Part shown: piece after piece, positions 58,596-64,000 of the stretch
Layout of the letters: every line of letters starts with the position of its first letter
Position numbering within the stretch: the stretch's first letter is position 1
Source: Pezicula radicicola
Taxonomy: Eukaryota; Ascomycota; Leotiomycetes; Helotiales; Dermateaceae
NCBI GenBank assembly: GCA_003008705.1
Contig: PDUO01000002.1
Location: 1,134,898 to 1,198,897, forward strand
DNA length: 64,000 nt
Direction: 5' to 3'
Notes under the pieces: model-generated
Seen by the model: the letters and a program-made list of their open reading frames with translations, nothing else
What the model was told of the DNA's origin: nothing
Database searches by the model: none
Translations under genes and position numbers: made by a program

Positions 58596-59341
58596 ATTGG
58601 TGGAGTTTCGGGCGTGTTGGTACTTTTGTTGGACTGGAGGTATGGAAAGTGGCGTTAGGGAAAAGGGCTTCGTAGCAGTGTTAAAAAATGGTATGAAGTT
58701 CGTGGAACTATTCTGCGTGAAGCTTGATAATGATTTATGTTGTGAAGCCTTGCTTAAAGTGTTGTAGACTGGATATTAGAAGCTTGAAATATGCCTTCGC
58801 GTCTCTTAAGCTTAATCCGAAGGTGGGTAAGGTAGGTAGTCAAAAGGCTCAACCGAGGCTTGGAGAAGCAGGGAGCTTTAAAAAACACTACCGTACGAAT
58901 TGGGCTATAAGTGAGTTATCCAAAGTAAGTAAGTGAGCTACTCAAATCAATCTCTTAAATCTGAATAGATAAACTATTCAAAATGATCTCTTATAAACCA
59001 ATACTTACGGTATATAGCTCGTTCTGGATGACTTGAAGTTATAATAAATACCTAGTAAGTGGCATTCTACCACCCAACTTGAATCCATGACAGGTATCGA
59101 CCCTTGTATATTGAAAACGATCTTAGCGATTTTAGGCGGATGATACCTGGCTTAGGATAAATAAAAAAGAACTTCCAAAGGGCAAAACTTCTTTTTGGAA
59201 TTGCCACTAAAATGGTTCGTGGTTGTCTGGCTGTTCGTTCAGCCTTGCATGCAGCCAAGGCTGACAGGCGCTGAGTTGCGTGTGGCTGTGTACTGCGAGA
59301 TAGTACGTCAATGACAGCATATATCAACCTATTGTTGCCTG
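58596..59341. other. Gap without recognised gene
   Basis: 3' flank of the small secreted protein and the promoter of the tandem-domain gene. No other gene. Confidence 0.5.
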
Positions 59342-60298
59342 ATGTCTTTCTTTGCCAAATTCCTTCCTACATCACATTCTTACAAAGAGACTATTGCCTA
59401 TCGAGGACCCAAACACGTAGTTGAATCCCAAAGCTATACACAGACACCTCACCTCCAAACTCATTCAGCCTCGTTAGAGGCTACACTCGAGATGAACCTC
59501 AACCCTATTCCTTCAGGCTTCGGGGCCGATGAGAAATCTGCGTTAATTCCACCGCCAGCTTATGCTGGTCCCTCAAATACGTTCAAGACAACTTTTGCAT
59601 CGCTCTCCCTCCACATGTCTGATCGCATTCGCTTGTTGCAATTCCCACCGTCAGAAATTGATGCAATTCGAGAAGTAATCCGAAGGGTTTGGACGGAAGG
59701 GATCCAGGCTGAACGGCCATATTCTTTATCTTACGAGTTCAAGCTTAGAGGCTATCCTTGGGGCGGCCAAGGAAGTTATGCGATCCCAGCGCGGATGCTG
59801 ATGCGTGAGATATTTGCTTATCTCTTCTCAGTGGGGTGGATCCTCACAAGTACGACGGACGTGAGCAAGAAGCAGTTCGACAAAGACACCCTGATATTTC
59901 GTCATCAACCTATGCCGCCTCCTCAATCAACCTGGTGTGCTATCTCTTTTAATCAGTCGGATCGGTTGCGTCTAATAGGTGCTCCCCCCGAACTTGTGGC
60001 TGTGTTTCGGACGTTGCTGAAAGGAATGGGGAAGCTGCAAGACGAGTTCTGGAAGGATCAGTCTAAGAATGGTTATGAGTTCAAGATATACGGATCGCCA
60101 TGGTGGGCTAGCGGGGAGGAGACTATTAGGGTTAGGTTGCTTTTGCTGAAGTGCGTTGAATTACTTGAGAGTCAAGGTTGGAGCCTTTATGCTAGTGTTG
60201 ACCAGAACAATGGTACCAAAGATACTAGTGAGACGGATAGTTGGTATTGTGTGAAGGCGAAAGACTGGGTTCCTGGAAATACCGTCTTCCATCGGTAG
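59342..60298 (+). CDS. Fungal conserved protein with two tandem alpha/beta units
   Basis: Intronless, 318 residues. After a variable N terminus come two similar units of about 100 residues. Unit 1: LHMSDRIRLLQFPPSEIDAI, EFKLRGYPWGGQGSYAIPAR, SVGWILTSTTDVSKKQFDKD. Unit 2: FNQSDRLRLIGAPPELVAVF, EFKIYGSPWWASGEETIRVR, SQGWSLYASVDQNNGTKDTS. Both share (S)DR-(I/L)-RL, EFK-(L/I)-x-G-x-PW, RxLL/LM and GW-x-L, pointing to an internal duplication. The closing DSWYCVKAKDWVPGNTVFHR is also typical of the family as I recall it. The family is widespread in Pezizomycotina without a described function. No signal peptide or membrane segment is seen. Confidence 0.8.
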   Translation: MSFFAKFLPTSHSYKETIAYRGPKHVVESQSYTQTPHLQTHSASLEATLEMNLNPIPSGFGADEKSALIPPPAYAGPSNTFKTTFASLSLHMSDRIRLLQFPPSEIDAIREVIRRVWTEGIQAERPYSLSYEFKLRGYPWGGQGSYAIPARMLMREIFAYLFSVGWILTSTTDVSKKQFDKDTLIFRHQPMPPPQSTWCAISFNQSDRLRLIGAPPELVAVFRTLLKGMGKLQDEFWKDQSKNGYEFKIYGSPWWASGEETIRVRLLLLKCVELLESQGWSLYASVDQNNGTKDTSETDSWYCVKAKDWVPGNTVFHR

Positions 60299-60672
60299 AT
60301 ACGAGCGAGGTAGGAGGTGCAGGACAATTGTTTGGAGTATATCTTGGGCTTTGTGTTTCTTCTATCAAGCGTAGGGGGTTTGCCTGGTCGGAATACCCAG
60401 GATAAGATGATCTCCATTGGCGATGGCGGAGTTCAAGGCGTTGATCTTATCCAGGGTTCTATTGTAGGAATGAACTACGTACCTTTAGTTATATTCATCA
60501 CCAAATTGGAAATTTTACTCAAGGATCACCATCCAAATCACTAGCATCAAGACTTCGAAGAGCTCAAAAGAATGACCTTCGAGGTATCGGATGGTTTTTA
60601 TGATGGTAGTTGGTATTTGCCGTATATAAAGATTCAGTCTCCGCAGGTAGGCTCGGATTGACTCACATATTC
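60299..60672. other. Spacer between convergent genes
   Basis: 374 bp between convergent 3' ends. No gene. Confidence 0.5.
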
Positions 60673-62122
60673 TCAGATAAGCTTCAGAGAAAACCCGCCT
60701 CCTTTCTCTTCATCTTCTCTACCCGCAAATATGCCACTGAAATCAACGGCCTGGAGATCAGGTGCCGCTCCTCGAACAGGTGCATTTGGCGTGCCTCTCT
60801 TTCTTCTTTTCTCTTGGCCGGCCTTAGACGGGAATGTAGGAAACATAGCCGTACTTTTTGGCTTCGGATCTTCAGAAAAGAACGCATGCTCTAGCATTTC
60901 TTTTGCTGTCGGTCTCTTTTCTGGGTTCAGGGCCAACAGAGATGTCAGTAAGGAACTACCCGCGCCAGTAAGAAATGGGAACTTCGCCCGCAGGACTGAA
61001 CCCTGAGATGCTGGGTTCTTAGGTAGCCGCAGTGAACGTGCATTGGGGAGACGTTTGAAGCCAGGCCATGAGTCTTCTGTAGGGATTCCACATAGCTCAA
61101 AAATCTTAGATAATTCATCGACTTCATTCTTCCCTTGTAGCAATGGCTCCTTGGTAAGAAGTTCGCCGAATATGCATCCTATACTCCACATATCCACTGC
61201 AGTGCCGTATTTCTCTGCACCAAGTAGAAGTTCTGGTGAACGGTACCACAATGTTACCACCAATTGAGTCATTTTCGGTGGAGGATCGCCGAAATATCTT
61301 GCCATGCCAAAGTCTGCAATCTTGAGCACACCACGATTGTTGAGCAGAAGGTTGGAGGTTTTAAGGTCACGATGCAAGATCCAGTTTTCGTGCAGGTAGG
61401 AAATACCGGATGTGAGCTGGAGAAGCAAGGTTTTGATTTCGGAATTTAGAAAAGGTTCGGACATGTCTTCTAGGAGGGTTTTCAGATCGTGCTCGAGAAA
61501 ATCAAGAACGAGAAAGATGCTGCAGTACTTTATTAGATATCTTCCTTCGTATTCAAAGGGCCTTAACTTACTGCTCGATCTTTGATGTATCTTCTCCCAC
61601 TACAACTTCCTGCAAAGCAACGATATTGGGGTGGTCGCAGTCCATAAGCGTCTGTATCTCTCGTATGCCAGTGACCGGTATTCCATCCTGCGCATTCTCC
61701 ATTTTCAGCCTCTTCAGTGCTACCATCTTGCCCGTGGCCGTATCCTTTGCTCTCGAGACCCATCCATAAGCACCCTCCTCAATATCGTTAAGCTTCTCAT
61801 AATCTTCCACACTCCGACATCTCTTCCATTCCGGCGCTGGAAACCGAAGGAGCTTAGCAGGCGGCAATTCTTGCTCGGGCCCTGGCTCTGGGGACAGCTT
61901 TCGTCGTTTGGACGGCCGTGATGATAGATCCGTTTGATTCGACTGGGATTCTGCTGCTTTTGCTGCGCTTTGCTGCTGTTGTATAAGGAGCTGTGCAGCT
62001 TGTTCATCGAGTCTACGCTGCTTTTCTGCCTTTGCGCGTTTCTTCTCCTCCTTTTCGCGTTTACGCTGAGCTTCTAAAGCTGCATCCTCCTCATCATCCG
62101 CCCATCGTGACTTGCTTGCCAT
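60673..62122 (-). CDS. CDK11/PITSLRE-type cyclin-dependent kinase
   Basis: Nuclear Ser/Thr kinase, 465 residues from two exons (62122-61572 and 61519-60673). The charged N-terminal coil (ALEAQRKREKEEKKRAKAEK) with a nuclear-localisation-like SKRRKLSPEP precedes the kinase domain. Domain landmarks are YEKLNDIEEGAYGWVSRAKD (Gly loop), VALKRLKM (Lys), GIPVTGIREIQTL (the PITSLRE/PSTAIRE position), LHRDLKTSNLLL (catalytic), ADFGMAR, and VVTLWYRSPELLLG. Next come GTAVDMWSIGCIFGELLTKE and the C-terminal SLLALNPEKRPTAKEMLEH. The G-Y in the Gly loop offers a conserved inhibitory Tyr. Relatives act in transcription and splicing; the fission yeast counterpart is Ppk23. Confidence 0.93.
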
Positions 62123-62280
62123 TGTTGTGAAGTTGGTGTTTTCATGTGATTAAATGTGGTCGGCGCGTCATCGTTTGGTTTGAAATATTTCTGACGATCA
62201 TACAACGCGACCACGATTTATCTACGCCAGCCACGGCAAACTTCAGCGAAATGTCCCGGTAACGTTAGCAGAAGACCAGT
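62123..62280. promoter_or_regulatory. 158-bp bidirectional promoter region
   Basis: The start codons of the CDK11-type kinase (62122, minus) and NDUFAF7 (62281, plus) face away from each other across this spacer. Confidence 0.55.
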
Positions 62281-63939
62281 ATGCGGTCTATTTTATCATT
62301 GCAGGCGCGAAATTGTTTTCGTACTGCTACGCGCTGGAGATATGGAACTCCCGCCTCTTCCATAAGATGGTCGTCCACAGAGGCAAGAAAGTGGTCTACG
62401 CCCCTGGCAAAGCAGCTCTCTGAAGCTATAACAGTACTTGTAATCGTTCCACTAGTATTTCCAGATAATTAACATATATTATAGGCTACGGGACCAATCC
62501 CATTAGCAGCATTCATGCGAATGTGCCTGACTTCAGACCTTGGAGGATATTATATGTCGAGTCAAGAGGGACGAGATCAATTCGGGCAGAAAGGCGATTT
62601 CATAACGTCCCCCGAGATATCGCAGATATTTGGGGAACTTATTGGAATATGGTTCGTCGCAGAATGGATGGCTCAAGGTCGAAAGGCTAAGGGTGTAGAG
62701 CTCATCGAAATAGGTCCAGGAAGAGGGACTTTGATGGATGATATGCTGAGAGTACGACCTACAAGATCTTCAGGTATTTTAGACTGGTTTTGCTAATAAC
62801 GGACAGACAATTCGTAACTTCAAGCCAATGGCCTCAAGTATTGAAGCTGTTTATTTGGTTGAAGCAAGCCCTTCCCTTAGAGAAGCTCAGAGGAAACTTC
62901 TATGCGGAGATGCACCAATGACTGAGACATCTATTGGGTATCAAAGCACGAGTAAATATGCAAATCTACCCATCATCTGGACTGAAAATATAAGATTTGT
63001 TCCATCAGGTAGCATTTTCATCCCCTTTCAATATTTTCTATCCTGACACTTATCTCAGATCCTGACAAGACGCCCTTCATTGTTGCCCATGAATTTTTTG
63101 ACGCTCTTCCAATTCATGCTTTCCAGTCTGTAGCACCTTCTGGCTCATCTCAGAATACCATTCAAACCCCAACAGGGGAGCACACCCTCACGCCTGCAGC
63201 AGCAAAAAGTGGACAAAAGAAAGGGCCGCAATGGCGAGAGATGGTAGTGTCACCCACGCCTCCAGGCTCAACTCATACCACACTCAAAACACCAAAATCT
63301 CAGCAATTAGCAAACGATCCGCCCGAGTTCCAACTCACGCTCTCGCCGGCCTCAACCCCACATAGTCTCTATCTTCCCGAAATCTCAACCCGCTATCAAG
63401 CTTTGAAGTCCCAACCAGACTCTCTTATTGAGATCTCACCAGACTCACACGCCTATGCAGAAGCATTTGCCCGCCGAATCGGAGGTTCTTCTGATATGCC
63501 TAAGCCCACACCCTCTGGTGCTGCCATTATTCTAGATTATGGGCCCTCAGACACCATCCCCGTAAACTCACTACGTGGCATACGGGAACATAAAAGAGTT
63601 TCTCCGTTGAGTTCTCCCGGAATAGTCGATCTATCAGCAGATGTTGATTTCATGGCTTTGGCAGAAGCTGCATTGAAGGCTTCCCCAGGGATTGAGGTCC
63701 ATGGACCTGTCGAACAAGGCGCGTTTCTGCTGAGTATGGGCATCAAGGAGAGAGCCGAAATCCTCATGAAAGGCCTTTCAAACGATGATGATAAGAAAAA
63801 TAGAGTGGAGACTTCTTGGAAGAGATTGGTTGATCGAAGTGGGAGTGGGATGGGGAAGGTGTACAAGGCCATGGCTATTGTTCCCGAAAGTGGTGGCAAG
63901 AGACGGCCAGTTGGCTTCGGGGGAGATGTGGCTGTATAA
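62281..63939 (+). CDS. NDUFAF7: Complex I assembly factor NDUFAF7 (MidA), protein arginine methyltransferase
   Basis: Mitochondrial SAM-dependent enzyme; the human orthologue dimethylates an Arg of NDUFS2 early in complex I assembly. Four exons start at 62281, 62485, 62807 and about 63060. The N terminus is a basic Ser/Arg-rich presequence ([20 protein letters not shown]). Family motifs are [40 protein letters not shown], the SAM site [33 protein letters not shown], and [27 protein letters not shown] and [20 protein letters not shown] follow, then [13 protein letters not shown] and [15 protein letters not shown] lower-complexity insert ([20 protein letters not shown]) lies in the middle. Confidence 0.94.
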
Positions 63940-64000
63940 AGGCAGACCCCAACAGTGTATGATAATATTGTAGGATATTTTTATGGGCATATAAAAGACA

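Overview
The window is nuclear DNA of a filamentous ascomycete (Pezizomycotina). Genes carry several short introns (about 45-155 bp) with GT..AG ends and CTAAC-type branch sites. The gene families are also typical: Zn2Cys6 regulators, a CFEM/Pth11-type receptor, a CBM1-GH5 mannanase, DHA2-type MFS pumps and small secreted Cys-rich proteins. The overall look suggests Leotiomycetes, but that placement is inference. I see no rRNA, tRNA, CRISPR array or intact transposon. All exon joins are my own readings from splice signals and protein continuity.

Layout. (i) 1-11.7 kb is accessory: an MFS pump running off the left edge, a Zn2Cys6 regulator, a CFEM seven-helix receptor, a 2.4-kb gap, and an 816-residue protein joining a PaxM-like FAD monooxygenase to a polytopic membrane domain. 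(ii) 12.8-22 kb is mostly conserved: a small Cys-rich protein, a divergent 14-3-3-like protein, a SANT/Myb-like acidic protein and ribosomal protein uL1 (L10a). (iii) 24-38 kb is accessory again: a second MFS pump, a secreted mannanase, a frameshifted membrane-protein remnant, an SDR oxidoreductase, a GNAT acetyltransferase, a secreted protein of unknown role, a broken FAD-monooxygenase and a second Zn2Cys6 regulator. (iv) 41.5-54.8 kb is housekeeping: catalase, Arl1, ribosomal eL39, Skp1, the GPI mannosyltransferase Smp3 and a probably peroxisomal acyl-CoA dehydrogenase. (v) 55-58.6 kb is poor in intact genes, with a strong promoter-like element, a stop-riddled coding relic and an effector-like small secreted protein. 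(vi) 59.3-64 kb carries a tandem-domain fungal protein, a CDK11-type kinase and the complex I assembly methyltransferase NDUFAF7 (MidA), the last two diverging from a 158-bp spacer.

Most interesting signal. Two unrelated genes 13 kb apart, the monooxygenase fusion (8880-11724) and the MFS pump (24001-26068), share two different introns. Intron A (10326-10451 and 24538-24666) and intron B (10533-10631 and 25507-25648) are each alike from splice site to splice site, while the surrounding exons are unrelated. This is what introner-like elements, meaning introns that spread as units, would look like. The B copies differ partly by the number of TTACTC repeat units. Other points of note are three decayed genes, a GC-AG intron inside a zinc-cluster codon stretch, microexons of 21, 11 and 6 nt, and a C-terminal AKL peroxisomal signal on the acyl-CoA dehydrogenase.
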